Shown one piece after another: positions 32,006 to 45,700 of a stretch of 64,000 nucleotides of DNA (position 1 is the first letter of the stretch; each line of letters opens with the position of its first letter). Source of the stretch: Colias croceus. Taxonomy: Eukaryota > Arthropoda > Insecta > Lepidoptera > Pieridae. The translations under genes were made by a program, and so were the position numbers. The stretch covers positions 4,179,001-4,243,000 of the forward strand of contig NC_059554.1 in the NCBI RefSeq assembly GCF_905220415.1. The letters are read 5' to 3'. The notes below the pieces were generated by a model, which worked only from the letters and a program-made list of their open reading frames with translations, did not search any database and had not been told where the DNA came from.

Positions 32006-32417
32006 CAATCACGATTATTTATGAACTAATAATAATTTTACAATTTTTGTGATATAGTATTGCAGACAAACTCACACCAGAATTATGTTTATTTAACCAA
32101 AAACTAGAAATAACATATTGTACACACTCCTCAGAATAATTGAAGATATATTTTCATATATTGTTTTGCATATATGATAGGTGTTTTGTTCTTGATACAG
32201 GTATTTTTGCCTACTCATTTAACTTTCATAATGACCCACACTTGTGAGTATCGTGATCAAACAATGGAATATAAAACTGACAAAAGTTTTTTTCCCCTAA
32301 AACAAAAAGAAACAAATCCATTTGAAAGTGGTATTTTACTCATTGCTACAAGGATCAATTTAGATTGCGCTTTTTGATTTACCTATAAGTGTTCGACTTA
32401 ACATAATCATTTTTAAG

Positions 32418-32604
32418 CTATTGCATAGCTCCTATCGCGGGCCTTGAGCGCGGGGACCGAATCGAGAAATTCCGTAACGAAAAAACCTCACGCTCCCCAC
32501 TCCGACGGGCTCGCAGGTGTGGCTTGAAGGCATAGCATGCAATAGCTTTACCGCGGCAGTCCCCGAGTGCCACACGTCTTTTTTATTATTATTATTATTT
32601 ATTA
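32418..32604 (+). mobile_element. Retroposon-like repeat with TTA tail
   Basis: The body contains ATAGCTCCTATCGCGGGCCT, GAGAAATTCCGTAACG and CTTTACCGCGGCAGTCCCCG and ends in a (TTA)n tail. It is GC-rich against the AT-rich surroundings. This sequence type is widespread in moth genomes and looks like a 3'-tailed SINE/LINE end; the family is not assigned. Confidence 0.6.
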
Positions 32605-35331
32605 CATAGTTATAACAATTCTTATTATAAATTACCCTCAAAAACATGACATTTCCACCTTTATTAAATGTACAATGTAAGTATAAAATCAGAATTAATT
32701 CGTATTAAGTAAACATAAGTTTAAAAAATGTATTAATTATCTTGGATGATGAGGCCTTTGTTACCATCTTTCAAAATGTTTTAGTTTATATGTAAGTATT
32801 GTTTGTATAATTAATCTAAGTTTCTATTCTATGTACTATTTATTTAACAATTAATGTTTTGTTTTAAATTAAAAATGACGCGTAATTAAAATATACATAT
32901 TCAAAAAAGCCAGTGCACATTAGTAGTGTGTTGTTATAAGCGTTGGCCTTAACAATTGTGAGGCTTGTTGTTGCATGATTATTTAAAATATTAAATATAA
33001 TATAATATAATCTTAATATAATAATTATGTATTTTTTAAAGAAAAAAGCATTCAGAATACATGGCGAAAAAGTGTTCTTCGTGTTTATTCGTATTAAGTG
33101 TTATTAACTGCTTAAATGATGCAGTAGTGGTACTAAAGGTTAGTCACAACTCACAACTCATAAGTGATTTATCACTTCAATCTTTCTTCAATGAATAATA
33201 TCCTTATTTTAAAGTATCATAAGTATGTCGAAAATCTTATGACGATAGGTATCAATTTTTAAACATTCCTATGACATTGATTTTCTTTGCTTTATAAATG
33301 AATATTAAAGCCATTCAAATATTATTTTATAATACTCCTTAAATATTACGATTTTATCTCATTTATAAAAAATAGTATTTAAGTATATTTTGGAAAAAGT
33401 TTTATTGTTGCAGTATTGAGCATAGTAATGCTTTTTAATGTTAAGACAGTAGAATATTTATTATTTATTTAAGATATTAATTTATGGATCTGATACGGCA
33501 CTTAAGAATAGGGCACAAAAAGCTAAACTTATATCAATTACTTCAGACGTTGTTTTTTGCGACCTCATTAAAGTATTATGCACAAAAAAAAAATTGCACA
33601 AATCGACCGTTAATTTTATAGAATGATAAGTTTAACACAAGTATTTTAATCTGCCTCATATTAATTATATTATTTTCTTACATTAAGTGTTAAATGTATT
33701 GTATTTTATTATACATTTGTATTGTATTAAATTTTATAAGTTTCAATTTGGTCTTTTCTTTCGTTTACCTATTATAGAATAATGTACATAAATACCGATT
33801 TCTAACGATTCTTCGTTCTACAAGTTCCAATAATGGTAGTTATTCTACGAAAGATTTTTACATAGATCACAAAGTTTTTCATCTCAAAAAAAATTCCTAC
33901 TTGGAAGTTAGAGCAGATATTCATAGTCGCCATAGAGCAGCTCGATTTGGCGCATGAGTACCGGATTTTCTGGCTTAACTGGCTCAATAATTTTTCCCTT
34001 CAAATGCAATCCTTCAATACAATCGCCTTCAAATGGGCAATAAAAAGTAAAAACAAACCAGAATAAATTAAATTCCTAAAATTCTTTTCTTCAATTCCTT
34101 GGAATTGAAAAAAAATGACAATATGGATTAAACAACACGGGCCCTTCATGCATTTATATAATTATTACCTATATCACCTGTAGGTCCATTATTAGGGATC
34201 GTATAAGAATTAAGTCAGAATAGTTTCCGGAAGTAATTCGCCAATTCGAGCTGCTCTGCAGGACTGAGAAGTTTCTAACATACTAGTACTTACCTAAGTA
34301 TTTAATTTATATAATACTCGTGACTAATAAATGTTGCTAATTGTGTTATGTTTCCTTGAACAAAATTAGCACGTCAGTAAGCAAAAAATAAGATAGCCAT
34401 ACCTATTCGCATATTTATATCAAAGAAATAATTCATGTTGTGTTGTGTATTTTCCGTATTTTTTTGATAACTAAAATATGTATATTTATAAATTTATAAC
34501 TAAAATATATTTTTACTTAATGCTGAAATTTAGATCTTTGTGGCCTTTATTTTTGTGTTCAAGTGCACGTTGCGAAAACATTATATTATTAAGGAATTGC
34601 ATATTATATTATTACACAATTCTATTTGAACCCAATGTAATGTACAAAATATTAATATATAAATCACAAAAACCTTTAGACAGGGTTTAACTTTAAGCGC
34701 GGGTTTGTCGTATTTCACATAGACAACTATTAAAGTGGCAGATCCCTGGTTTAAAGTTAGAATTGTTTTGTGGTATTACCACCTACTGTTTTATTGTGGC
34801 GGGAGACATCCTAATTAAAATAATTAGGAGAGTTTCAAAACACAGCAGAATGATGCTTAAAAAATATACATAACTAGGGTTGAAACAAGTATTCAAACTT
34901 GCAAGTGTAAAATAGGAAGTTGGCTATTTATATCTTTAGTGAGGTCATCATATCTTTAGTTAGGTAGATATTTTTTTATGAAGTCTTTAAAAAGGAAGGT
35001 ATCATGTCCTTACAATTATATTTACCGGATTTATTCTAACAAGTCAACATTATGACTAAGTTTTGATGGCTTGGAAGATTTATTAATATGTAGGTATTAA
35101 CAATACCCAAGCTAATTATGATACATTCTATTCATTCTTCTCATTTTACTTTATATTTCTACCTTGGTCAGCTGGTAAGCGTGTCCTTAATATTTACATT
35201 TTTTTAATAAATTAAGCGTCTTTAAACACGACCTTCACAACAAGTTTTAGGTAGTAAGTTAATGTTTTCTCACTGTCAATCGCAGTTATTTTGTCTACAG
35301 AATCAGTTGTGTGGCGTAAAACTACAAGAAA
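32605..35331. other. Long non-coding stretch before the NPC2 cluster
   Basis: No supported gene. Points of note: a 26-codon frame with a signal-peptide look at 33061-33138 ending at a GTTAGT donor; an inverted repeat CGCCAAATCGAGCTGCTC at about 33935-33953 and 34242-34260; and an open minus-strand stretch of about 60 codons at about 33920-34115. None is strong enough to call. Confidence 0.4.
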
Positions 35332-38300
35332 ATGAAGGGTTATATATTTGTTTTTACCATTATAGCAGCGGCTTTTGTAAATGATGTATTGAGTGCTGGA
35401 AGTCCACTTATATCACAATGCAAAGGTAAGACACATCATATATGAATATTTAAAAGATTCAAATTAACTACTCGTTTAATTATTTTTTTCCATTCACGAC
35501 CTTCCTTAGATTGTTATTTTAAACGGGTTTAAAAATTAAATTTAACTACTTGCCGCACCGGTTAGACAAACCGCCCTCATGAGAAACCTTATATGAGAGT
35601 TTCAAACCCGTTTGAAAAATCCGCAATTAAAATGAACATTTCCGGCTTAGAAAATACTTACCAACTTTTCATTTTCCTACGAGTTGCTGAGGTGCCGGCC
35701 TAGTTTTATTGCCGTAGACTCAACTCGTCTCATCGTTAGTTGTACATATATTGAGGATTTTCGATATGATCATCTGGACATGTCAAGGAAAAACTGTAGC
35801 GATTTTCAAAACTACAAGAATTATTTCGATCAGCGGACATTTTCGATACCTATGTAGGTAATAGAATTCTGTCATCCTAAAATAGAATCGCACATATCTA
35901 TATACATAATGCTAATATTTTTACGATACCTTCGTGTGGCAGGCTTGTGGCGACATAATATTATTATGCCACTATATATAATTGTAGGTAATCTAAGATA
36001 TAAAATATATGATATATCCATCTGTATTGTAAAGTAAGTTTTACTTCATTAGATGTAATTGTTTCTACAGTTCTAGAACATTTATAGGTACTTCCAATTA
36101 CAGTTTATATCAATAACATATCTACCTAGATGATATTACTATTGACGAATGAAACGGCCGCGGCCGCGGCGGGATCTCCAAATATGTCGAGATATTTTTT
36201 CCAGCAATTATAGATATTTATTCTTTATTTCTACTTGTAATGTATACACTGTAGTTATAAGGTATACCTATGCACGTAAATTTTCAAGCATCTTGTGTTC
36301 TTTGCTCTTTGTCAGCGTTAAATTCACAAATCAGCGGAAAAATTTTGCGAGGTCAGTCTCATTGGCACTCTCATGATTTGTTAATATTAAAAGCAATCAA
36401 ATCTTTTTCCAGGTCTTTCCATTGATAATTTACAAGAGAGGATTCATGTCTCTGCATGTGACAGGGCAAAAAGTCGCTGCAAACTGCGTAAAGGCACGGA
36501 CATCCACGTAACATTCAAGTTCAAACCCAGTAAGTAAAGCATTATTAAATCAACTAGACTTGGTTTAGAAACAAACACTTTTGAGTCGTCAAAACAGAAT
36601 AAAATAATATTTAACCGCCGGTTCGGAAAGCAGTTACTCCAGAGAAGAACCGGCAGCAAACTCCGTAGTTAGTACTCTTTTAAATGAAAACAATAAGAAG
36701 TAAAATTCGGGCTGCGCTATATAAATATTCCGCTTACGATATCTTTAATTGGTAATACCATTTTCGGAAATGCTGAGTATAATGTACTTACCTAATATCT
36801 TCTAGTTTACTTTTCTGGTAATCTGGACTTCTGATTTTCCTCTAAATTTTCCCCCTCGTATTAGCAAAGCTTGGGTTTTACCTGCTCTATGATTAAATCT
36901 CTATCTATGTTAAATAAGACTTGAGATCTTATTTTTCATTGTGTAAGGGCACCCTATTTTAACAACAGATTATAAAATACCAAGAAAATACGATATACAA
37001 TACAATACTTAATTTTCTTAAAAACATCATATAAATACATATTTTTAGTTATAGGTTATTTAGGAAAGTCTATCAGAGGCTGTTAAGCTTCGTGTTCATA
37101 GTAAATAATTAATTTTCAAAAACGTTGAGGAGTTTCTGGCAACATTGCGTTTTCTGAGTTGATGACCGCGCATGTAGAAATATTTCTCGCCTGCCCCCCT
37201 AGCCAAGTAATATCTAAAGGCTAAAGCGTTCAATAGAATCTACAGCTTACGTCAATCCCATACATTCGTATCGTATCTATTGAACGTATTCTATTGAACG
37301 CTACGCTAACAGAAAGCCACTTGGCTAGGGGGGCTGATAACCATCAAAATTTAAACAAAGGAACACTGTTGATCAACTCTTGCTCAACAAATGTTTGGTC
37401 TTAGTGGCCTCACTATGTTTTCTGATAGTGGAATTCGTCGCTTAAGGTTTGGTAAAAATGAGAAATAAGATAATAGATAATAATATGTATCTAATAGTTA
37501 GGTTTTAATAATAATTAAAAGTTATTATTATTATTCTCGTTGATAAGCGGATCACGAGAACGTGACTAATCCAGTTTTTTAACTTTATTCATATTACTCT
37601 TTGCAAGCAACGATACACAATGTTGCCAAATTATTAAAAATTTATTAATAAATTTGGAGTTAATAATTAATAATTACGAGCTGAGCTCGCAGTTTACCTC
37701 GAATTGCTACGTACCCATCGGCGTTATGATAAACCTATATCCTTCATCGATAAATGGACTAAAATTTAACACTGAAAGAATTTTTCTAATCTAACAATGA
37801 AAGAAGAAAATCGGTCGCTTATTTTCTGAGCTCATTCAACCAAACAAAAGAAGCGCAGCAACTCTGTTTGCCAGAGACCAGATTAGCACTTGTTAATTCA
37901 AATTATAATCTTTATATACAATTATAAAGATAATTTTGCCCCAATTAGATATAACTGTAGGCAGACGTGATTGTTCTTTTTTGTGGATTAACCTTTTTTT
38001 ACAAAGAAAAGACCTTGGTTTATCAGAATACAATGTAATAATTGTCTTTAATTAAGTTAAAACGAGATTGGTCTTTGAATGAATATAAATAAATTAGAAG
38101 TCTAGAAGATGTATCTCCGTAACTTAATTATGAGTAGGTTAAGGTCAAATGTATCAATATTCAATAGCTAGTTGATTAGGTATATTTTACCATTTCACGC
38201 ATAATATTATAACATAAACATTTATCTACGTAATAATGTATTATAACACTAACATAAATTACGTATTTAAGTTCTAAATATAACTTGAATAATGAATATT

Positions 38301-38680
38301 ACTTACTTACTTATTAATAACTTAGGCTCATGAATGAGCACCTAATTACGGTAATCTAATCCTATACATTTTATATTTCAGCCAAAACAGTGAAAACCCT
38401 TAAGAATGATGTGTATGCTGATATCGGGAGCATTCCATTGCCGTTCATTGGCGTGACAGATGGGGACGCGTGTCCGTCCGTGACTAGAGCAGATGATGGC
38501 TCACCAGCCCGGTGCCCCCTTGAAGCGAACGTAGAATACGTTTATACAAACATAATCCCAGTGGAAGCGTTTTACCCTGAAGTGAGCCTTAGGGTGCACT
38601 GGGCACTTAAAGACGGAAACCGTGACATCATATGTTTCGAAGTTCCCGCCGCCATCGTGCCCGCCTCGAAAAAAGGGTAA
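35332..38680 (+). CDS. NPC2-like secreted lipid-binding protein (ML domain), copy A
   Basis: NPC2 proteins carry sterols and other lipids; in arthropods they form expanded families also implicated in semiochemical transport and immunity. Three exons, 35332-35425, 36413-36529 and 38382-38680, join in phase (both introns phase 1) to 169 residues. Residues 1-21 form a signal peptide ending VLSAG. The cysteine order is the ML one: C in ISQCKG, the pair CDRAKSRC, then DACPSV, RCPLEANVEY and DIICFEV, making three expected disulfides. LSLRVHWAL-like text (SLRVHWALKDG) is the usual end strand. The protein ends in a short basic KKG tail. Intron 2 holds a RTE-like scrap and a small foldback element. 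Confidence 0.9.
36614..36685 (+). repeat. Fragment of a widespread moth repeat
   Basis: CCGGTTCGGAAAGCAGTTAC, followed by GAGAAGAACCGGCAGCAAAC and TCCGTAGTTA, matches a sequence seen scattered through lepidopteran introns. It is probably a LINE/SINE scrap. Confidence 0.5.
37194..37333. mobile_element. 140-bp foldback MITE in intron 2 of NPC2 copy A
   Basis: It begins CCCCCCTAGCCAAGT and ends with the complement, ACTTGGCTAGGGGGG. Inside, AGCGTTCAATAGAAT is matched by ATTCTATTGAACGCT. CTG flanks both sides (37191-37193 and 37334-37336), which fits a 3-bp target duplication. Confidence 0.75.
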
Positions 38681-39771
38681 ACGCTATCCCCTACTATTTT
38701 TATACAGGCTAAAGCGCGAGAAAGTGCAATAGTATGGTTTTTATACTTAATTTTATATTCAATTTAAAATAAAATAATTAAAGCTTTATTTTTTTTCTTA
38801 TTTTACGTATGATTTTGAAAAGGCGTATATTTATGAGACAACCTACACTCGAATTCACCTACCCATTAGCAATGCATTGGTTAGAACAACTGAATAATTT
38901 TCCTTTTTTATCTGTATGGTTTTCAAGATATAGTGCCTGTAGATACTGTAAGTAGTAGAAAAATTTATTTATTCCAAAAGTAAGCTGAAAGTGATTGACG
39001 CAGTAGAATTAATTCCTATTAAGAAAATCAATATATTTACCAGCGATTATATTTTTAGACTGGGTATATCAAGTGATATTTGTGGGATAAATAAAACACG
39101 TTTTGTATATTTTAATTCTTTATCCATTAAAATATATACTTACGTAAGTACTAAAATTATAACCATAATAAACTGCACTCATGCACGCGACATGAAGGTA
39201 CCAATATAATTTCTGTTTCATCATTGACAAAGTAAAAAAATGCTTACGCGTAATGCTTCAAAAGTAAATCACTTAACCATCAGTTAAAAATGTAACGCAT
39301 TGAGAAAAATGAAAATCGTAAAAAATGTATTGAATATAAAATTAATAATGTTAAAATTATTGTATAAAACCATAAAGGACACATATAAAGTCATTGTGCA
39401 GACACCATTATTCATACAAAGAACATCTGAGGACTAATTTATCAGGCGAAGAGATAATATAGTTTAAATTGTAGGAAATTACTATCACGTGTCGGTGTAT
39501 CTGTGTCAGCGGTATAGATTTCCTTCATTTAATCGATCTACAATAGAAACATTGTAATCTTTGTATCTAATACACGCGAGCTTTTAACTACATCTTGACA
39601 TCAACTCATGCTAAGAACTCATGTAGGTATATCTATCCACGTTATAATCAATCGCCGGTTAATATGATTAAGACTTAATATCACACATTATACAGCGCGT
39701 AGCTGATAAATCTTGAAGAGTAAAAATAAATACCTATAACACCATCTCGATTTTAAACAAATTCTAAAAAT
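38681..39771. other. Spacer between convergent NPC2 copies A and B
   Basis: AT-rich. It contains a possible AATAAA-type signal for copy A near 38766-38770. Nothing else is recognised. Confidence 0.4.
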
Positions 39772-42700
39772 CTATACTATTTTTACGGGCATTTCGAAGC
39801 AAATAAATCCTTTTTTGTTCGCTTGTAATTCCCAGTGTACTTTGACTTCTATTGAGGGATAGAAATTGAGTATGGGGAAGGAGTCTTTATATGTGTATGT
39901 TGTTCCCGCTTTGAGTGGACATGAAGCTGGTTGTCCATCGGCCGTCTGAAGCTTGTCGCACACGGGATTGCCGTCGACTCCCACAAATGGCAATTCAACT
40001 CCGAAAACATCCGCCACTACATGGTTTGTTATTACATCCAGGTCGGTCTCTGTAAAATTCGAAAACAGTTTGTTATGGACAGTATTTAAATTACTCGATT
40101 TCTAATATTAGCAACATGAGAAGAAGATTATTCTTGGCTACAACCATCCTTTGATCAACTGTAGATGGTGTGGCACTCATTAAAACATTCAAGGTATACC
40201 AACTTTATATACATGTATGTACATAATATTATATTCTCATGTTACAGGTGTTTTATATAATATAATTGACTCATAATAAACTGAAGTCAAGTCAGTGTTT
40301 GTTGGCAATTATATAAAAAAAAAACATAATTTTATGGCTAGCTATGAACTTAATCACAGTAGTTATGATTATATGGCTCTATACATATATCTGCTTTATA
40401 TTATTTTTTACATGCATATTTTATTAACTAGATTAGGTAGATATTCCTTTCATGATGTAAATATAAAAATCATATTTTCACATGTTTACCATTTACAGAT
40501 AAATAATTTATTTTTTACCACGAATTAAATATAAATCTTAGCAATGGAAAAATTCTTTTATATATAAAAACAATATTTACCTGGTGTGAAATTAATGTTG
40601 ATATGTTGATTAGTTCCTTTTTTTAACTTGCAAGGTGCTTTTTTGCAGGGCGTCAATTGAACATTTTCTTTCAAATTCGGTATATTTTTACCTGTAAAAA
40701 TAAATATGAGTGTAATTATTATTATAACCTTTAAAATATTATACACCAAAATAAATTAATAGAACGGGTGTGGGGTTGTCTTGCGGCAAATATCTAAGTA
40801 GATAAAAATAGTACCTAAGTAACCTACGTATCTAAATAGGTGAACCCTTTGAATTGAAAGGTGAAATCTTTGAATTGGTATACATAATCTTTGATCAATA
40901 CATATAATAAAATTCTAGAAAAGTGGTGTCTGTACAATGAAAATATGTAAAAAAAATTAGCAGGGGTTATTACTAAATCGATCCCAAACCCAAAACTATC
41001 GTTAAAATTTTTTTTTGTCTGTTTGTCTGTTTGTCCGTTTGTCTGTTTGTCTGTATGTTTGAACACGCTAATCTCAGAAACGGCTTATCCGATTTAAATG
41101 TGGTTTTCATTAATATATTGTGTTATTCTTCATTTAACATTTAGTGTTTATTTCATGTCAATCGGTTTATAAATAAAAAAGTTATGACCATTTAAGTATT
41201 CACGGCGAACATTTGCTAAGGCATTCTATGGTACACTATTATAATGTGTACGTTAAAACGTAAGTTATCTGTTATACGCTACAGTTATTTCTATAAAATG
41301 TCCATGTGATCATATCGAAAGTATCAAGATCATATTTTCCGACGCTGGTTCTTAGATAAACTATATCAAAATAGGTTAATCCATTTATTATACCTAGGTA
41401 TACATATAGAGCTAAAAGTAGGAATGAAAATAACTAAAGTTATCGAATATACTTTAGTGATATATTAAATGAAAGCGAACGACCTATCAGTAACAATAAA
41501 TCAAATTTTATCAAAATCGGTTCATCCATTTATTTGATATACGATATAAAAGTTTTAGGTAATAAAAAAACCTACAGTTATAGTTCTATTTTTATCCAGA
41601 TCGGTTTTTCCATTTATTAGATTTTTTGAATGTATTATGGAGGTAAAGGTAGGTCTCGCTCACTTGAAAATATTACATGAAAATAAGAAACCGAAGTTTA
41701 AAAATTAAAAAAAAAACCCAACGCAATGAAGGAAAAGGAATAAATGATTTTACAAACTTCCCGACGATCTTTAAAATTATGATAATATGATAATGATGGT
41801 ATGGTAGCCCCGCCGACTTTGTTTTTTTTTATTTTTATAAATATTTAAAATGATATTTATTTTTAAAGATCTTCGGGAAGTTTGTGAAATTATTTATTCC
41901 TTTTTCTATGCACTTTTCTTCGTTGCGTTGGGTTTTTTTTTTAATTTAATTTTTATTGCACAGTCTAAACGGTTTAGTTACTACAGGCGCGAGACAGGAA
42001 AGATGAGCGCTGAGACAAACGTCAAAACGCAAAGGAATAGAAGGAATCCGCTACGATAATAATTGTCATAAGCGTATGATGTGTTTTGCACAATTTTATT
42101 AAATTGCGACTGGATGAAAATTTTGTTCGTGATCGTCGTCGTCGTTGGTAGGGTGAACAAATCTTTAGTAAAACATCATGAGTACGCTTATGTCAATTAG
42201 TATCGTAAGGTATCGATAGCGGATTCTATTCCTTTGCGTTTTGACGTTTGTCTCGGCACTCATTTGCTGCACAATATATTGTCTAAAACATCCATACAAG
42301 GAAGGAAGGAAAATAAATTTGCTCCCTTCCCTCCTGGTGCCTAAAAATAATATGACATAATTTAAAATAAATTTTACGTAAAAAATTAATTAGTTAGGCA
42401 TTTATCTTTTTAGCTCAGTTTAGTAATAAATTTTACTAAAAGTTTTTTTAATTATTTATGGTAGTACGTGTTTATTCAATAAAAGTTAAGTAGTAACTAC
42501 TATGCAGTCACTATTCCACGCGGACGAAGTCGCGGGCACAGCTAGTAAAAAAATAAAATCACGAAACGGGAAATCGGTTTTGATCGAACATATCGCTTCC
42601 AATAGCTTTCCCATTCAGAAGTCCTGGATACTTTTTTTTCCGCACGTCATTTTAATATGTAATTTTTGAGATATTATTATAATATATAGGTAAGTATGCA

Positions 42701-45700
42701 TTAAATCGAACTGGCATTTATATTTAAATTATAATTATTTCACTACATTACATACTCTTTCACGTTTCTTACTAGCTATTAATATTGTATTCAAAGAATT
42801 ATTCCTTGCGTTATTCAATGATTAAAGGCAAAGCAACATGTAGAGTTACAAAAACTATTTTCATAGCAAAAGGGGTTCCGATTTTAATGCGGATATCATA
42901 ATATTATGAAATTATATTATATATAATTTATTTCTTCTTAAAATTATTTCTGCTATGATAGTTATGCTTCTATAAAATTATTTGACATTAATAATTTACA
43001 ATGCTTTAGTTAGATGCCATGAGACTCATTCGAATTAATTACTAGAACAACGAATAATAATAATTATTGCTATAGCTTGTGGACGATAATTATCGTTTTA
43101 TATTTATCGTAGGTAGTCTTTATAGCTGGCTACACGAGTCAAGGACATGTCTATGAATCTCTAGATCTTGTTCATGATTACCTTTGTTTTGTTTTATGAG
43201 TTTTATATGTACCCGAGCGCTTTAATTTCGCACATTGTTCACAGCTAGATTTTTATGCAGACAATGGTCCAACAAATAAGTTTCTATAGAAAAATCGCTT
43301 TCATGGGTGTTTTTGAGTTTTTGAAAATAATTTTACAAAAATACGTGACGGGGCACTGCTTTCTAATATTATCTAGGTTAATTGTTAACGATCTCCGATA
43401 AGCTTTACGACCATAACTTCGCCCACGTTGTCCTCAAGAACCACGCTATGAGCTATCCATTGTAAAATCAAGAATGAAAATCGGTATCGGCTTTTGAGTT
43501 TTCGAGAACGGACAAACATATAGACGAAGCAGTTTTGTATGTGTAGTGATAACTTATAGTGATAGTTTTGCATCCGAGCTCCATTGTTACAGATTTCTAA
43601 ATTACAACATCCAGCGTATGAACAAAAGCAAAATTAATTGCATGGTGAGACTCGTCAATTGCATAAAGGATGTGGAAATCGTTTTGATCTTTATATACCG
43701 ACCTTCTTAATTCTTATAAATCTTTATTACCTATCTCAAAGTCGTCATAACGTGTTTTTCTTGAAACAAAAACAATGTAGAGTTGAAAACAGTGTACCTA
43801 CCTACACTAACGCGCCAGAATTTTCCTTTTATTATTTTGATGTAGATACCTACTTACCGGTTTGAATATGTTTGTATTTGTAGTGAGATATAAAATTATT
43901 TTATTATAAACGCCGTCGTAACTTAGACGTAAGTACGTGTAGCTCATTTTTAATGTACAAAGACAAAAAAAGCTAGACAAGTGCGCGTGACTAGAGACGC
44001 AGAATAATTAGTAGAAAAATATTTTTTTATTATAACTAATTTTGCGAATTTTTATGTAGTAACTAATAACTTTTAGTTTAAATTTATTTTGTAATATTAT
44101 GATGAACTTACAAAGTTGAAGTACATTTTCAAATGTATCTCTTCACTGGCGTAGGTACTATACAAGAGAGATACAAAAATCCATTAGAATTGGAACTAAG
44201 TATTTTTGAAATAGGCTATCCTGGCTAGGCTATAATTATTATATACAATCAACGACCGACGCCATAACCGTACAACAACACGTGTGTCTTTGATAATAAA
44301 TAATAAATGCCTTTTATTAAAAAATCCATTTATTACCAATATACAGAGATATATAGAGATATAGATATAGAGATATATATAGAGATATAGAGATACGTAA
44401 TTATTTATTAATGAATATCTTACAAATATTATCTCTATTTGCTTTTATGCGGTAATGTAATGTAGGTAGTTGAATGAAAAAAAATAAGGATTTGTAGCCG
44501 GAATATTTTTTTAATTTTATTTCTGAGTAAGTAGGTACCTATGTATAGGTGAAGGAACAGTTGGAATTAAAAAAATAAATTATTAGGTATGTATCTTAAT
44601 TAATGGGGATAATGTTTGAATATGTATAAGCTTATGATGTAGATACTGAAATAGATACACGAGGTAACTTCCGTCAGTGGTGAAGGATTGCCTGTTGACC
44701 TGCGTTTAATTTGAACAAAAAAAGCTGATCAGTTAGTGATAAATTTGTAAAGCTACGAGTATTACATTGAAGTAACTGGTTAATAACATTTGTGTATGAG
44801 ACTGTACCTAATATTTTTGACAAGTAGTAGGTAAGTATGTACACAGTTGACAGATATATACTACGTTGTGGTATATACCTAGTACCTACGATTCGTCTTT
44901 CATACATAATCTAATCAACAAAAGATTTTCATGAAAAACCTTAGATTACAAAATAAAGTACAGATGGAGCATGACAACCGCCCGTCGCCCTTGTCAAAGA
45001 AAATACGAAATCAAAAACAAATACGTCGCTGCACCAGTGCTATAGCGCATAAAGTGTCATGCAATACGTCAAAAAGGGTTTGCAATTTTAGTAAAAAAAT
45101 GCCGTTTTGTGATAATAAAACGCTGTAAAATTTCTTCCCGAAAACAAAAAAAAAGATTAAACATCGTTTCACAGGTTTTCTGTAGATTATTTGGCTGATT
45201 TATTTCTTTAATACGAATAATAATTTTACAGATATGAAGGAATACAAAACTTCAACGTATGTTGCCAGTATTTTGAAAATGAATTTGCCATTTTTATTGG
45301 TAAAACGGTAAAATGGTTAAAAGATCTTCAGGGTAATGCTGTTGGATTTTTCGATCGTGAATGTGATTATTTGTATAGTGCACTAAAGTTTCATGATAAT
45401 TATTAGATTATTTTAATAAGCATAATACATTATTTTGTTACTTTTATAAAGCTTAAAAACGTCATAGTCGTTTTCGCTAGCGATTTAATTTATGTGAACT
45501 CCATGATGGATATGATGAAAATAAAATGTCCCGTATTCTCGACTAAAAACAACCGCTATTCGTATTCATATATTATGAAAAATAAAAAATAATATAATTA
45601 TTATAGTTAATATTGAAACTTTTTTTATGTAATTTATTTAATAAAAAATTGAATACAATTATTTTGTCCATATATAGCTTTAGTAGGCAGGTACTTTATG

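Larger units (their letters stand above)
40976..42545 (+). mobile_element. Composite Helitron-like element with nested foldbacks
   Basis: Near the left is TTTGTCTGTTTGTCTGTTTG, then GAACACGCTAATCTCAGAAA, which is Helitron-5'-like text. The right end is GCGGACGAAGTCGCGGGCAC, then AGCTAG. Two foldback structures lie inside (41705-41948 and 42004-42261). The outer borders are approximate. Confidence 0.5.

Noticed and set aside
33061..33138. Short + strand frame MAKKCSSCLFVLSVINC... ending at a GTTAGT donor
   Set aside because: It resembles a signal-peptide exon, but no partner exon in phase was found nearby, so it is not called a gene.
44931..45128. Basic 65-codon + strand frame starting MKNLRLQNKVQ
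   Set aside because: No recognised similarity, no splice context, and composition like the surrounding AT-rich DNA.
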